Assembly: GCA_002155105.1 (NCBI GenBank) | Contig: MUZD01000001.1 | Coordinates: 1 to 64,000, forward strand | DNA length: 64,000 nt | Source of the DNA: Sedimentibacter sp. SX930 | Lineage (GTDB): Bacteria > Bacillota > Bacilli > Lactobacillales > Aerococcaceae | Direction: 5' to 3' | Part shown: positions 1-8,876 of the stretch, one piece after another | Position numbering within the stretch: the stretch's first letter is position 1 | How the letters are laid out: every line of letters starts with the position of its first letter | Notes under the pieces: model-generated | What the model was told of the DNA's origin: nothing | Databases searched by the model: none | What the model saw: the letters and a program-made list of their open reading frames with translations, nothing else | Translations under genes and position numbers: made by a program

Positions 1-54
1 ACTGCCCGTGAAGCCCTCCTTGGGAGGGCAACCGCACCAAAATCCTCAAAAAAA

Positions 55-92
55 GGTTCCAACCACCACAATCTGGTGATTGGAACCTTTTT
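55..92. terminator. Bidirectional intrinsic terminator
   Basis: The inverted repeat GGTTCCAA / TTGGAACC is flanked by an A run on the left and a T run on the right, so it can end transcription in both directions. It lies just past the stop of the leftward ECF transporter gene. A gene entering from the left edge probably ends before it, but too little of that is visible to name. Confidence 0.85.
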
Positions 93-140
93 TTCATTTA
101 ATTCAGCTAGTTATGTCCCAGCCTCTTCCTTTTCAATTCA

Positions 141-677
141 TTATCTTCCAGCGATATTCATCTTTTTCAAAATTGCCGACAGCGGCAAGGAAATGGCGAT
201 TCCGACTGCGTTCTGGACGAGGTTGCCGGGAATCGAAGCGAACGGTGTGATGGCATTGCCGTACAGGATCCATTCGCATAAATAATAACCGATCAGCATG
301 ATGGGAACCGAAAGCAGCGTGGCCAAAATATTCACGGCAAAGCTGTCCCCTTGGCGGCCTTTCGACCAGGCCAATTTACCGACCAGATAGCCTTGCAAGC
401 CGCGGGTAACCAACGTGAAGGGAGCCCACAGAACCCATCCGGCCATGAGATCGAAGATGGCCATGCCGACCGCTCCGGCTATGGCGCCTTTTTTCGGCCC
501 GAAAAGGATGGAAGCGAGGAAGAGCATCGCAGTGCCGAGGTGGATCAATCCGCCGTTTGCCGTGATAGGCAATTTGATGTTCAGGAAGACCGTCGCAACA
601 AATACGAGGGCAATCAGGATTGCCGTCAAAACCAAATCATAAGTGCGTGTGTTTGAATAACCTTGTGCTTTTTGCAT
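141..677 (-). CDS. ECF transporter S component (vitamin uptake, substrate unproven)
   Basis: This 178-residue integral membrane protein has five or six hydrophobic segments. The pattern of an NGG-LIHLGTAMLF stretch followed by GPKKGAIAGAVG and FDLMAGW is typical of ECF-type substrate-binding (S) components. Such proteins bind a vitamin or precursor and work with the shared EcfT-EcfA-EcfA' module, which is not in this window. The start has AGGAGG eight bases upstream. The gene follows the class V aminotransferase by 11 bp, so the two form one leftward operon. By family, candidate ligands are hydroxymethylpyrimidine or a B6 vitamer. The aminotransferase partner favours B6, but that is inference. 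Confidence 0.8.
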   Translation of the reverse strand: MQKAQGYSNTRTYDLVLTAILIALVFVATVFLNIKLPITANGGLIHLGTAMLFLASILFGPKKGAIAGAVGMAIFDLMAGWVLWAPFTLVTRGLQGYLVGKLAWSKGRQGDSFAVNILATLLSVPIMLIGYYLCEWILYGNAITPFASIPGNLVQNAVGIAISLPLSAILKKMNIAGR

Positions 678-688
678 AGTGAAGCCTC

Positions 689-1840
689 CTATTTGTTTTC
701 TTTATAGCTTTCGATGAATAATTGAGCCAAATCGCCTTTTCCTGCGAAACCGAGATCGCGCAGACCGTTGTCGATGATGGCCAAAACATAGACAAGTTTG
801 TCGATGAAGGCATTTTCGCCCATATGGCCGATGCGCAGAATTACATCTGCGTATTGTGCCAATGAAGTTGCGACCAACAGATCGTAGTTTTCGCTGAGGT
901 GGTCCTGCAGGCGCAGGGCGCCGATCTCTTCCGGTATCCGGATCGCAGTGACGGTATTGGAACGGTCGGAATCCAGGAACAACTCCAATCCGTAAGCTTG
1001 GGCGGCTCCGCGCACTGCGGAAGCGATCCTGTCATGGCGTGCAAAAACTGTCTCGATGCCTTCCTCCAGGATGTTGTCCAAAGCGGCATCAAGCGCCGCA
1101 ACATCGCCCGCAGAAGTCGTGTAAGGCAAGTATTCTTTTTGCGCATAGCCTTTGAAGACCTGCAGATTGGCATAGAAGGAAGCGATAGGCGTTTTGCGGT
1201 CGTCCATCGCTTTTTGCGCGTCTGCACTGACGGAAACGATGGCCAGTCCGACAGGAGCGGAGATCGCTTTTTGGGTCCCGCCGCAACAGATATCGATTTT
1301 ATTTTCGTCGACGTTGATCGGCTCGCCAACCATGCCGGCGACGGAATCGACCACCGTCAGGATGCCGTATTCCTTCAACAATGGACAAAGCTCGGCGACG
1401 TTGTTCAGTACCGATGTCGGCGTGTCGCAATGGACTAGGGTGGCATATTTGAAGTCGGAATCCTTTTCCAGATAGGCGCGTACTGCTTCAGCGGGGATGC
1501 CGCTGCGGTGATCGAAACTCAGGACGACCGGTACGCCGCCATAAATGCTGACGAAATCCTTGAAGCCTTCGCCATAGATGCCGTTGTTAAGCACGAGTAC
1601 GCGATCGCCGGGTTCCGTCAGGCTTGCGCAAGCGGCCTCAAGAGCCAGGATCCCTTCACCGACAAGCAGCAGGACCTCATTCGTGGTGCCCATGACTTGC
1701 CCCATTTTTTGGCTGACCTCACGGTAATAGCGTACGAACGTTTTGTCAAAGTCGCTGTTGTTGGTTCTTTTTGCACGGGCCAATCGCACGTTTTCGCGTA
1801 CCTCTGTCGGACCCGGGGCGTAATTCGGTTTGTATCTCAT
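689..1840 (-). CDS. Class V PLP-dependent aminotransferase (serine/alanine-glyoxylate or pyridoxamine-pyruvate type)
   Basis: This 383-residue fold-type I aminotransferase resembles the alanine-glyoxylate / serine-pyruvate family. It has the N-terminal N-x-APGPTEV start, the GEG phosphate-contact motif near residues 61-63, VVDS with the cofactor aspartate near D165, and GGTQKAISAP with the Schiff-base lysine K191. Length is normal for the family. The start is set by AAGGAGG. It is cotranscribed with an ECF S component, which suggests that its substrate or product is a transported vitamin. Pyridoxamine-pyruvate aminotransferase belongs to the same class V branch, so pyridoxamine salvage is possible. 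Glyoxylate or serine transamination is the default alternative. Confidence 0.8.
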   Translation of the reverse strand: MRYKPNYAPGPTEVRENVRLARAKRTNNSDFDKTFVRYYREVSQKMGQVMGTTNEVLLLVGEGILALEAACASLTEPGDRVLVLNNGIYGEGFKDFVSIYGGVPVVLSFDHRSGIPAEAVRAYLEKDSDFKYATLVHCDTPTSVLNNVAELCPLLKEYGILTVVDSVAGMVGEPINVDENKIDICCGGTQKAISAPVGLAIVSVSADAQKAMDDRKTPIASFYANLQVFKGYAQKEYLPYTTSAGDVAALDAALDNILEEGIETVFARHDRIASAVRGAAQAYGLELFLDSDRSNTVTAIRIPEEIGALRLQDHLSENYDLLVATSLAQYADVILRIGHMGENAFIDKLVYVLAIIDNGLRDLGFAGKGDLAQLFIESYKENK

Positions 1841-2144
1841 CAGGAAATCCTCCTTGTCGTTTCGTATATTGCTGATAAGTTTAGCAAATGAGAAGGGCTA
1901 TGAAACCGTCCAATCCGACATAAAATGAGGGGTCCAATTTGGTCCGGAATGGCTTCTTGCATGCATTTTGCTAATGTGAACGCATCCAATTTCGGATTGC
2001 GTAAGTTTTCCCGCAAATATCTTCCTTTTTTTCGGGGATTCGCAGACTCCCGGAAGCCTATACTGTGGGAAAGGACAGGCACACAGGCCTGTCGATCAGC
2101 TTACAGAAAACGCTGCGAAACCAAGTACAGTTAGGAGCACTCCG
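1841..2144. promoter_or_regulatory. Divergent intergenic region, 304 bp
   Basis: This gap separates the leftward aminotransferase operon from the rightward TraX-like gene and must hold both promoters. A short inverted repeat TTGCT-N9-AGCAA lies around 1870-1888, close to the aminotransferase start, and could be an operator. A second small palindrome, GACAGG...CCTGTC, lies near 2074-2095. I see no gene or larger structured element here. Confidence 0.4.
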
Positions 2145-2858
2145 ATGCAAGGCATTAGCGAGATTCAAAAAGACCTATCATCCTATACATTGAAGAACCT
2201 TGCCATATTCGCAATGTTTTTCGATCATATCTTTGCGGTGTTTGTGCCGCAGGACAGCATTGAAGGCGTGGTGTTGCGGATAACGGGGCGGGTTGCCGCC
2301 CCAATCATGTGCTATATGATTGCGGAAGGCTACCATTACACATCCAATCTGAAAAAATATATCATGCGGTTAGTGATGTTTGCAGCAGTCTCACATTTTC
2401 CGTATGTCTGGTATTTCGGGCTTCCCTGGTGGCAGGCAACAAGCGTCATCTGGGGCTTGGCTTTGGGACTGGTGGCATTGGCGGCGGCCAAACGGGAGGA
2501 CTGGTCCCTTCCGCTTAAAGTTTTCATCGTTTTTGTTTGCTGTCTGCTGGCGCTCCCGGCTGATTGGAACTACGTAGCAGTCTTGTGGATCCTGTTTTTT
2601 GGATTGTTCAGGGGACAAATTGAAAAGCAGATGCTGAGCTTTGCAATCATAGGGGTTCTGTTCCACATCATCCCTTCCATCAGCGAAATCGGTTGGACGC
2701 AATCTTACCAAGTCGGCATTTTTCTGGCGGTGCCGCTGCTGCTGTTCTACAAAGGCCGTCAAGGCAAGAAATCCAATGTGATGAAATGGGGCTTCTATGC
2801 TTTCTATCCGTTCCATCTGTTGCTGTTGGAACTAGTGAAAATGATCGTATCCGCTTAA
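2145..2858 (+). CDS. TraX family membrane protein
   Basis: This 237-residue polytopic membrane protein matches the TraX family: MFFDHI near the N-terminus, RITGRVAAPIMCYMIAEGY, and a C-terminal FYAFYPFHLLLLE. TraX proteins are named from F-plasmid pilin acetylation, but chromosomal Firmicute members stand alone and their role is not settled. They resemble membrane acyltransferases. Seven or eight hydrophobic helices are visible. AGGAG lies eight bases before the ATG. The next gene starts 17 bp downstream, so the two may be cotranscribed. Confidence 0.85.
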   Translation: MQGISEIQKDLSSYTLKNLAIFAMFFDHIFAVFVPQDSIEGVVLRITGRVAAPIMCYMIAEGYHYTSNLKKYIMRLVMFAAVSHFPYVWYFGLPWWQATSVIWGLALGLVALAAAKREDWSLPLKVFIVFVCCLLALPADWNYVAVLWILFFGLFRGQIEKQMLSFAIIGVLFHIIPSISEIGWTQSYQVGIFLAVPLLLFYKGRQGKKSNVMKWGFYAFYPFHLLLLELVKMIVSA

Positions 2859-2875
2859 GGGAGGTCTGAATATAA

Positions 2876-4087
2876 ATGAGAATCAACAAAAATTGGCGCC
2901 GCACGGTCATCGGCATCCTGACGGCTGTGGTGCTGACTGCTTGCTCCGGCTCGGATGAACAGACGGAAACGGAGGATTCGGAGAGCGCTTCGGCGAATTC
3001 GGCTGTCGAAGCGGTGACTTCAGAAGAAGCGGCTTCGAGTGAAACCTCGAATGAAGAGGAAACAGCGGTAGTTCAGCCGGAAGAGCCGGAGCTGTTGGTG
3101 TATGAAGGGGATCTGGAACTTCCTGTCAACGGGGCGACAGGCTATGCTTCAGTCCGGATGGATCTGAAGGCGACTGCCGATGCCGGGTCCGAGACGCTTG
3201 CGGCCTTGAAAGCGGGAACCGCTTTTGAGGTGGTGGAGGAAGTGGGCGATTGGTGGTATGTCCAGACCGAAACGGATTCAGGCTGGGTGCAGCATCTTTA
3301 TTGCTTCATCAACCTTCCGGACGTGATCCCTTCCATCATCTACGACAATACCAACACGTACGCATCCAAGTTCGTTTCTTCCGGAAAAGCAATCCCTGGC
3401 ATAACAGGAGTGGCGCTTTACGACGGGAAAGCATACAATATGCGCCTGGGCAAAGTGTCAGATATCGTGCCGGTGCTCTACAGCATGTCAAAGAAAATTT
3501 ATTTAGCACAAAAAGCCGCCTTGGCGGAAGGGAATTCCTTGGTCATCTATGAGGGGTATCGTCCTTATTCCGCACAGAAGCTGACTGCGGATGCACTTAC
3601 GAATCTGGCTGCAACCGATCCGGAAGTGATGGCGGGAATCAACACGTACCCGTGGGACACCAACTGGTTCATCGCGATAAACGTTTCGAATCATCAGATG
3701 GGCTATGCCATCGATGTCACCTTGGCGAAAATAACGGAACAACAGGCAATCCTCATAGGTGACTATGCTGCGACAGCCATAACAGGCTACACTGAGTACA
3801 CGATGCCGACAACCATCCATGAATTGAGCATGGCTTCGGCTACGTTCACTGGACCGGTCAAATCAAGTTCCCCGACTGCTTGGCTCCAAGCAACCTTGGC
3901 GGATACGATGAATGAGGCAGCCATCCTCCTGCAGCGCTACTGCACGGACGCCGGCCTTACCCCGTTGGCCTCGGAATGGTGGCATTTCAATGATCTCGAT
4001 GCGCGTTACTCCACCGAGGGAAACAGCAGCAAAGGCGAATATTTTTTGGATGCAACGATGAGCGAAGCCCCGGAAGCGGCCGAATGA
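2876..4087 (+). CDS. Lipoprotein D-alanyl-D-alanine dipeptidase (VanX-like, M15D) with SH3 domain
   Basis: This 403-residue exported protein has a signal peptide ending in the lipobox LTAC (lipidated Cys23). An acidic Ser/Glu-rich linker follows to about residue 75, then an SH3-like domain around residues 80-145, then an M15 metallopeptidase domain. The zinc and catalytic motifs are present: EGYRPYSAQ, SNHQMGYAID (the SxHxxGxAxD signature of VanX/DdpX), and EWWHF (ExWH). It should cleave D-Ala-D-Ala or related muropeptides at the outer face of the membrane. No vanH/vanA neighbours occur, so it is a cell-wall turnover enzyme and not part of a glycopeptide-resistance cluster. Confidence 0.85.
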   Translation: MRINKNWRRTVIGILTAVVLTACSGSDEQTETEDSESASANSAVEAVTSEEAASSETSNEEETAVVQPEEPELLVYEGDLELPVNGATGYASVRMDLKATADAGSETLAALKAGTAFEVVEEVGDWWYVQTETDSGWVQHLYCFINLPDVIPSIIYDNTNTYASKFVSSGKAIPGITGVALYDGKAYNMRLGKVSDIVPVLYSMSKKIYLAQKAALAEGNSLVIYEGYRPYSAQKLTADALTNLAATDPEVMAGINTYPWDTNWFIAINVSNHQMGYAIDVTLAKITEQQAILIGDYAATAITGYTEYTMPTTIHELSMASATFTGPVKSSSPTAWLQATLADTMNEAAILLQRYCTDAGLTPLASEWWHFNDLDARYSTEGNSSKGEYFLDATMSEAPEAAE

Positions 4088-4116
4088 TGAATAGGCAATG
4101 ACCGAAATGAACACAA

Positions 4117-4154
4117 AAAGAGGCACTATCGAATTTTTTCGATCGTGCCTCTTT
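4117..4154. terminator. Bidirectional intrinsic terminator
   Basis: The long stem AAAGAGGCAC...GTGCCTCTTT separates the rightward lipoprotein gene from the leftward tRNA gene and can serve both. Confidence 0.85.
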
Positions 4155-4180
4155 ACTTACTATTATGTGCTGAATCTTGA

Positions 4181-4252
4181 TGGTCCCTACTGGGATTGAA
4201 CCAGCGACCCCTACCATGTCAAGGTAGTGCTCTCCCGCTGAGCTAAGGAACC
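4181..4252 (-). tRNA. tRNA-Val (GAC anticodon)
   Basis: On the minus strand a 72-nt cloverleaf is readable. The acceptor stem pairs GGTTCCT with AGGGACC. The D-arm is TAGCTCAG...GAGC. The anticodon stem CTACC/GGTAG encloses the loop TTGACAT, giving anticodon GAC. The T-arm is GCTGG-TTCAATC-CCAGT and the discriminator base is A. The CCA end is not encoded (TCA follows). It stands alone and not in a tRNA cluster. Confidence 0.95.
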
Positions 4253-4415
4253 GTTAAACAGATGAATCACCTGCTCGTATATTTGATTATAACATATTTG
4301 CGCGAGAAGTGAAGAGGGAAATTAAAAAAATGAGGAACGAATAAGGCATGCATTCCATCAGACAACAAGGTATACTGGAAAAGGATAATTGAAAAGGAAA
4401 ATTTGGAGGCATAAT

Positions 4416-4940
4416 ATGGACAACAATGATATATTGATCCGCTTGCGCTATGCGCTGGACATCAAAGATGCGGATATGGTGGAAGTGTTCCGCTTGGGCG
4501 GACTTGAATTGACGAAGGAAGCAGTACAAAAGATGTTGCTGAAATCGAAAAAAGATGAAGCAACAGATACTGCCGGGGCTACAGCCCCATCGGAAGACGA
4601 TCAACTGGCTTGCGACAATGCGACACTGGAATCGTTCTTGAACGGACTAATCACTTCCCAACGCGGCAAACCGCAAGCGAAGCCCGGCGAAACGGAATCC
4701 AAGCCGGAATTTGTACTGAACAACGGGAACGTCAACAATCTGCTGCTGAAGAAAGTCAAAATCGCGCTGACTTTGACAAACGAAGACATGCTTGAAATCC
4801 TGGAATCGGCTGGCGTCACCGTGTCAAAAAGCGAACTGAGCGCGGTCCTGCGCAAAGAAGGGCACCGCAATTACAAACCTTGCGGCGACCGCTATGCACG
4901 GAATTTCCTGAAAGGGTTGGCGCTGCGCTACCGCGGATAG
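4416..4940 (+). CDS. DUF1456 family protein (YehS-like)
   Basis: This 174-residue soluble protein consists of two copies of a DUF1456 unit. The first is near residues 3-40 (ILIRLRYALDIKDADMVEVF). The second is near residues 105-150 (LLLKKVKIALTLTNEDMLEIL), with a basic Gln/Lys-rich linker between and GHRNYKPCGDRYARNFLKGL at the end. The molecular role of the family is unknown. The start at 4416 is chosen because GGAGG lies just upstream. An in-frame codon at 4389 has no such site. Confidence 0.85.
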   Translation: MDNNDILIRLRYALDIKDADMVEVFRLGGLELTKEAVQKMLLKSKKDEATDTAGATAPSEDDQLACDNATLESFLNGLITSQRGKPQAKPGETESKPEFVLNNGNVNNLLLKKVKIALTLTNEDMLEILESAGVTVSKSELSAVLRKEGHRNYKPCGDRYARNFLKGLALRYRG

Positions 4941-5008
4941 ACTGTATTTTAGCCCGCCAAACCGCTTTTGGCGGGGAATTACGGTTCCTCAAAATCCTGC
5001 ATTAAAAA

Positions 5009-5048
5009 CAAAAAACATGATTCCCCGCAAAGGAGAATCATGTTTTTT
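5009..5048. terminator. Bidirectional intrinsic terminator
   Basis: The stem AAAAAACATGATTC / GAATCATGTTTTTT sits between the convergent DUF1456 and pseudouridine synthase genes. Confidence 0.85.
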
Positions 5049-5049
5049 G

Positions 5050-6009
5050 TCATTTCGAGTACAGCAGGAAAGCTTTCGGAACGGGCGCGCTGAAGCGGAC
5101 GAGCTCACCGGTCGCAGGATGGATGAACGCGAGTGTGGTAGCGTGCAGCCCCAAACGCTTCATCGGATTGCTGTGGGCACCGTATTTCTTATCTCCGGCA
5201 ACCGGATGGCCCAAGGATTCCATGTGGACGCGGATCTGATTCTTCCGGCCGGTCTCCAATTGCACCTCCAAGAGCGAATATTCCTTGTTTGCGCGAATCT
5301 TGCGGTAATGGGTCACGGCATGCTGGCCGCCGTTGTCTTTCGGACTGGAATGGACCTTCATGGCTTTGCTCTCGGTCAGCCACGAGGAAATCGTGCCTGC
5401 ATCCTTCTTGATTTCGCCCTCGACCAGAGCGGTATAGATGCGTTCTTTGACGATTTCTTTCCAATTATTTTGCAGCTTTTCTTTCAGTTCTTCGGATTTT
5501 GCGAACAGCATGACGCCGGAGGTATCCCGGTCCAGACGATGCACGACGAAAATTCGGTTCGCTTTGTTGTCTTCTTTGACATATTGGCTCAATTGGCGGT
5601 AAGCGGTCGGTTCCTTTGGATCGTCCGTTGCCATCGACAACAGGCCGGCATCCTTATTGATCACGATGATCGATTCATCTTCAAACAGGATCTTGAGGCC
5701 TGAAAGGGACGTTTTTTTGAGGGCTTCCTTATTCGCCAAAATGCCGACAATCTGTCCGGGTTCCAGGGGGTGGTTGTGTTTGGTGATGGCCTTGCCGTCG
5801 ACAGTCACTTGTCCGCGGGTAAGAATCGATTTGACCGAATTGCGGCTTTGCTTGCTGAGGATCTGCAGCAAAAATGGCAACAATTCGCTTGGTTCGGTCA
5901 CGGGGTATTGCGTAACCCCTTTGGTGGAGGGGTTTTTTTGGGGTTCTATCGCCTTGTCCTGGCGATTGCGTTTATTAGTGATGGGTTTCTTTTGGTTTGT
6001 TTTTTTCAT
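5050..6009 (-). CDS. RluA family pseudouridine synthase
   Basis: This 319-residue enzyme isomerises uridine to pseudouridine in rRNA or tRNA. After a very basic N-terminal tail there is an S4-like RNA-binding segment (SRNSVKSILTRGQVTVDG). The catalytic domain carries HRLDRDTSGVMLFAKS, in which the Asp is the RluA-family nucleophile, and later motifs ETGRKNQIRVHMESLGHPVAGD. The start at 6009 follows AGGAG. The open frame extends 83 codons further upstream, but that part overlaps the divergent uvrA-like gene and looks noncoding. Which uridine is modified cannot be read from the sequence. Confidence 0.9.
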   Translation of the reverse strand: MKKTNQKKPITNKRNRQDKAIEPQKNPSTKGVTQYPVTEPSELLPFLLQILSKQSRNSVKSILTRGQVTVDGKAITKHNHPLEPGQIVGILANKEALKKTSLSGLKILFEDESIIVINKDAGLLSMATDDPKEPTAYRQLSQYVKEDNKANRIFVVHRLDRDTSGVMLFAKSEELKEKLQNNWKEIVKERIYTALVEGEIKKDAGTISSWLTESKAMKVHSSPKDNGGQHAVTHYRKIRANKEYSLLEVQLETGRKNQIRVHMESLGHPVAGDKKYGAHSNPMKRLGLHATTLAFIHPATGELVRFSAPVPKAFLLYSK

Positions 6010-6169
6010 ATCGTTCGCTCCTGACTCTGTTCGCCGCCTGATTGTAGCGGTCGTCTCTTCTGAAGTATAACAGAAAACCGGGCATCCATCCCGCATAATC
6101 GGGACAAAAACGCAGCAAGTGGCATATAATTGGGACAGAAGAATCAAAGTAGGAAGCGAGGGAGCAGGC

Positions 6170-8623
6170 ATGGACCATATCAGCATCATCGGCGCCAAGG
6201 AAGGGAATCTGAAGAACATCACGGTGGACTTGCCCCGGAACAAATGGATCGTCCTCACAGGGGTATCCGGTTCCGGGAAAACGACTCTGGCGATGGATGT
6301 GCTCTATCAGGAATGCCAGCGCCAATATCTGGAGGCAATCGGCTACCAAGGGATCCGTAAACCGAACATCGATGCGATCCGCAATGTGTCTCCCGCTATC
6401 CAAATCCAGCAGCAAGCCTACAATAAAAATCCGCGTTCGACTGTGGGAACGGTCACGGACATCTATACCGATCTGCGGATGCTGTTCGAGAAGTTGAGCA
6501 CGAGGGACTGCCTGGCTTGCGGGAAGGAATTCAGTTCGGCAGAGTGCCGCGAGGAAACCGAAAAGACCGCCGATGAGTTCAAGGTGTTCCAGTATTGTCC
6601 TCACTGTAATCACCGAATGGAGAAGCTGACCCGCACCCATTTTTCCTACAACACCAGAGAAGGTGCCTGCGCAACTTGCCAGGGCATGGGGGAAGTGCTG
6701 ACGATCGATGAGAAGCGGGTGCTCCGTGAAGAACTGGCGCTTGAAGAGGGAGCGGTCGTTTTTTGGGAAAAACGCTACCGGGATTACCAGCTGGAGTCGC
6801 TGGTTGCCGCTAGTGACCATTACGGGATCCCGCTAAAACTAAACACGCCGGTGAAGGACTTTACGCCTGCGCAGCGCGTGCTGTTGCTGCATGGGGCCGA
6901 AAGTGAAGAGATGCATCAGTTGTTCCCGGATGTGCAGGCGCCCCGGACGATTGCCGAAGGCCACTATGAAGGGGTCCTGCCGAACCTTTGGCGCAGAATG
7001 GCGGACAAAAAAGGGGCTTCCAAATTCCAGGAAGCCTACTTTGAATCGGTCATCTGCCCGGAATGCCACGGCGAACGACTGAACGAGCTGAGCAGGAGCG
7101 TGACTGTGAAGGGAACGCGCTTGCCGGAACTGTCCAGTTCATCATTGACTGGTCTTATGGATTGGGTCAGCAAGCTCGAAGAAAATCTGAAACATTCGGA
7201 ACAACTGTTGGCGGGTGTCTATGTCACAGATTTGAAGACCAAACTGAAACGGATCCTGAAATTGGGATTGGGCTATCTGTCGCTCGACAGGCAGACGATG
7301 ACGCTGTCGGGAGGTGAAGCGCAACGTCTGCGGTTGGCAGCTGTCCTTGATTCGGATCTGACGGGAGTCATCTACATACTGGATGAACCGACAATCAGCC
7401 TGCATCCGAAAGATACAGAAGGGCTCCTGACGGTCCTGCGATCGCTGAGGGATAAAGGCAATACGGTCCTCGTCATCGAACATGATACAGCTGTCATGGC
7501 GGCAGCGGACTACCTGATTGATATCGGTCCGGGAGCCGGGAAATACGGGGGCGAAGTCATCGGCTCGGGAACGCTGCAGCAAATCAAGGAACAAGCGACA
7601 TCCGTCACCGGTGCCTATCTGAACAGCAAGTCGGAACCGCGCGAACTTTTCCGCAAAGGATCCGGTGATTTCATCGAGGTGAGCCAAGCGGACAAGCATA
7701 ACCTCCGGAATCTGACAGTCCGTTTCCCTATCGGCTGTCTTATCTGTGTCACCGGCGTATCGGGGTCCGGAAAATCGACGCTCGTGTTCGATGTGCTGGC
7801 GAAAGGGGATACGGACCAGCCGGAGAAACCGAATCAGGTGAACGGAACCGGCTCATTCGACCGGATCGTCATTGTGGAACAGGCACCCCTCACGCGGATG
7901 AAGCGTTCGAATGTTGCGACATATTCAGATGCCTATACGGAAATCCGGAAAATCTTCGGCCGGCAGCAGACTGCCATCGAAAAGGGAATGACCGCCAATC
8001 ACTTTTCCTTCAATGTGAAAGGGGGGCGCTGCGATCATTGCGAAGGCTTGGGAGTCGTCACAAACAACCTGTTGTTTTTTGAAGATCAGGAAGTTCCTTG
8101 CCCTGTATGTTCGGGCAAACGCTTCAAGGACGAGGTCCTGTCCGTGGCTTATCGCGGCCATTCGATCACCGCAGTGCTGGGATTGTCGGTTGAGGAAGGC
8201 GCAGAACTGTTTGCGGATTCCCCAAAAATCAGTGCCATCCTGAATCTTCTGCAGGATGTCGGTCTCGGCTACCTCGAGCTCGGCCAGACGACAACGACTT
8301 TATCCGGCGGCGAAGCGCAACGGCTCAAGTTGGCAGTGGAACTCCTCGCAAATCAGGGGAAAAAGAATCTCTATCTGATCGATGAACCGACTACCGGTCT
8401 GCATCCGCTCGATGTGGAAAAGTTCCTGAAATTATTGGATCGGATGGTTGATTCCGGCAGCACGGTGGTCGTTGTGGAACACAATCAGCAGATTATCGGA
8501 GCGGCTGATTGGATCATCGACCTTGGTCCGGGAGGCGGGGATGCCGGCGGTAGGATCATTGCGGAAGGAACGCCATCGGACATCCGGAAAAACCCAAATT
8601 CGGTGACGGGAAAGTTCATTTAA
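6170..8623 (+). CDS. UvrA-like ABC ATPase (short paralog of excinuclease subunit A)
   Basis: This 817-residue protein has the UvrA layout of two fused ABC ATPase modules. Walker A motifs are GVSGSGKTT (about residues 34-42) and GVSGSGKST, and the signatures are LSGGEAQRLRLA and LSGGEAQRLKLA. Zinc-knuckle cysteines are visible (CLACG, CPHC, CATC, CPEC, CDHC, CPVC). It is about 120 residues shorter than standard UvrA, which fits the UvrA2/drug-resistance class that lacks much of the UvrB-interaction region. The role is probably DNA-lesion or DNA-ligand handling independent of UvrB. GAGGGAG before the ATG at 6170 sets the start. Confidence 0.88.
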   Translation: MDHISIIGAKEGNLKNITVDLPRNKWIVLTGVSGSGKTTLAMDVLYQECQRQYLEAIGYQGIRKPNIDAIRNVSPAIQIQQQAYNKNPRSTVGTVTDIYTDLRMLFEKLSTRDCLACGKEFSSAECREETEKTADEFKVFQYCPHCNHRMEKLTRTHFSYNTREGACATCQGMGEVLTIDEKRVLREELALEEGAVVFWEKRYRDYQLESLVAASDHYGIPLKLNTPVKDFTPAQRVLLLHGAESEEMHQLFPDVQAPRTIAEGHYEGVLPNLWRRMADKKGASKFQEAYFESVICPECHGERLNELSRSVTVKGTRLPELSSSSLTGLMDWVSKLEENLKHSEQLLAGVYVTDLKTKLKRILKLGLGYLSLDRQTMTLSGGEAQRLRLAAVLDSDLTGVIYILDEPTISLHPKDTEGLLTVLRSLRDKGNTVLVIEHDTAVMAAADYLIDIGPGAGKYGGEVIGSGTLQQIKEQATSVTGAYLNSKSEPRELFRKGSGDFIEVSQADKHNLRNLTVRFPIGCLICVTGVSGSGKSTLVFDVLAKGDTDQPEKPNQVNGTGSFDRIVIVEQAPLTRMKRSNVATYSDAYTEIRKIFGRQQTAIEKGMTANHFSFNVKGGRCDHCEGLGVVTNNLLFFEDQEVPCPVCSGKRFKDEVLSVAYRGHSITAVLGLSVEEGAELFADSPKISAILNLLQDVGLGYLELGQTTTTLSGGEAQRLKLAVELLANQGKKNLYLIDEPTTGLHPLDVEKFLKLLDRMVDSGSTVVVVEHNQQIIGAADWIIDLGPGGGDAGGRIIAEGTPSDIRKNPNSVTGKFI

Positions 8624-8643
8624 GGCCAAACAAGTTAAAATGA

Positions 8644-8672
8644 TTGACAGACGCAAGGAAAATCGCTATCTT
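8644..8672 (+). promoter_or_regulatory. Candidate sigma-A promoter of the small leader transcript
   Basis: A perfect TTGACA (8644-8649) is followed after 17 bp by TATCTT (8667-8672), just past the uvrA-like stop. It would start a transcript across the Met/Cys-rich mini-gene toward the LysR gene. The -35 is strong and the -10 is weak (4 of 6). Confidence 0.5.
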
Positions 8673-8710
8673 ATTAGAAAGCGATGAGGAAAAGAAGGGG
8701 AGGCAGAACC

Positions 8711-8812
8711 ATGCAGAAGATGATGTGTTGTATGTGCGGATGTAAGAAACATGCAGGAATATTCTTATCATCTTTTGATCTCCACAACCGGGCGTTTTTG
8801 CCGGCTCTGTAA
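8711..8812 (+). CDS. Met/Cys-rich 33-residue peptide, candidate leader peptide
   Basis: This small open frame starts MQKMMCCMCGCKK, so eight of the first eleven residues are Met or Cys. AAGGGGAGG lies seven bases before its ATG, one of the best ribosome binding sites in the window. The rest of the peptide (to FLPAL) is unremarkable. A second mini-frame of 15 codons (8821-8868, containing MHPHP) follows directly after AAAGGGG. An intrinsic terminator comes at 8877-8915 and then a LysR regulator. The layout suggests a translated attenuator sensing charged tRNA-Cys or tRNA-Met. A small metal-binding peptide (CCxCxC) is the alternative. I recognise no family. Confidence 0.5.
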   Translation: MQKMMCCMCGCKKHAGIFLSSFDLHNRAFLPAL

Positions 8813-8876
8813 AGGGGATTATGGGGCAGATTATGCATCCGCATCCAAGTGAAGCGCTGAAATGGTGATGAATACT

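Noticed and set aside
2145-2858. Sign of a conjugative element from the TraX-like gene
   Set aside because: No other transfer, relaxase or integrase genes are nearby. Chromosomal TraX homologs are common.
2876-4087. Vancomycin resistance gene (VanX)
   Set aside because: It is a lipidated, SH3-linked protein without vanH/vanA/vanRS neighbours, more like a wall-turnover peptidase.
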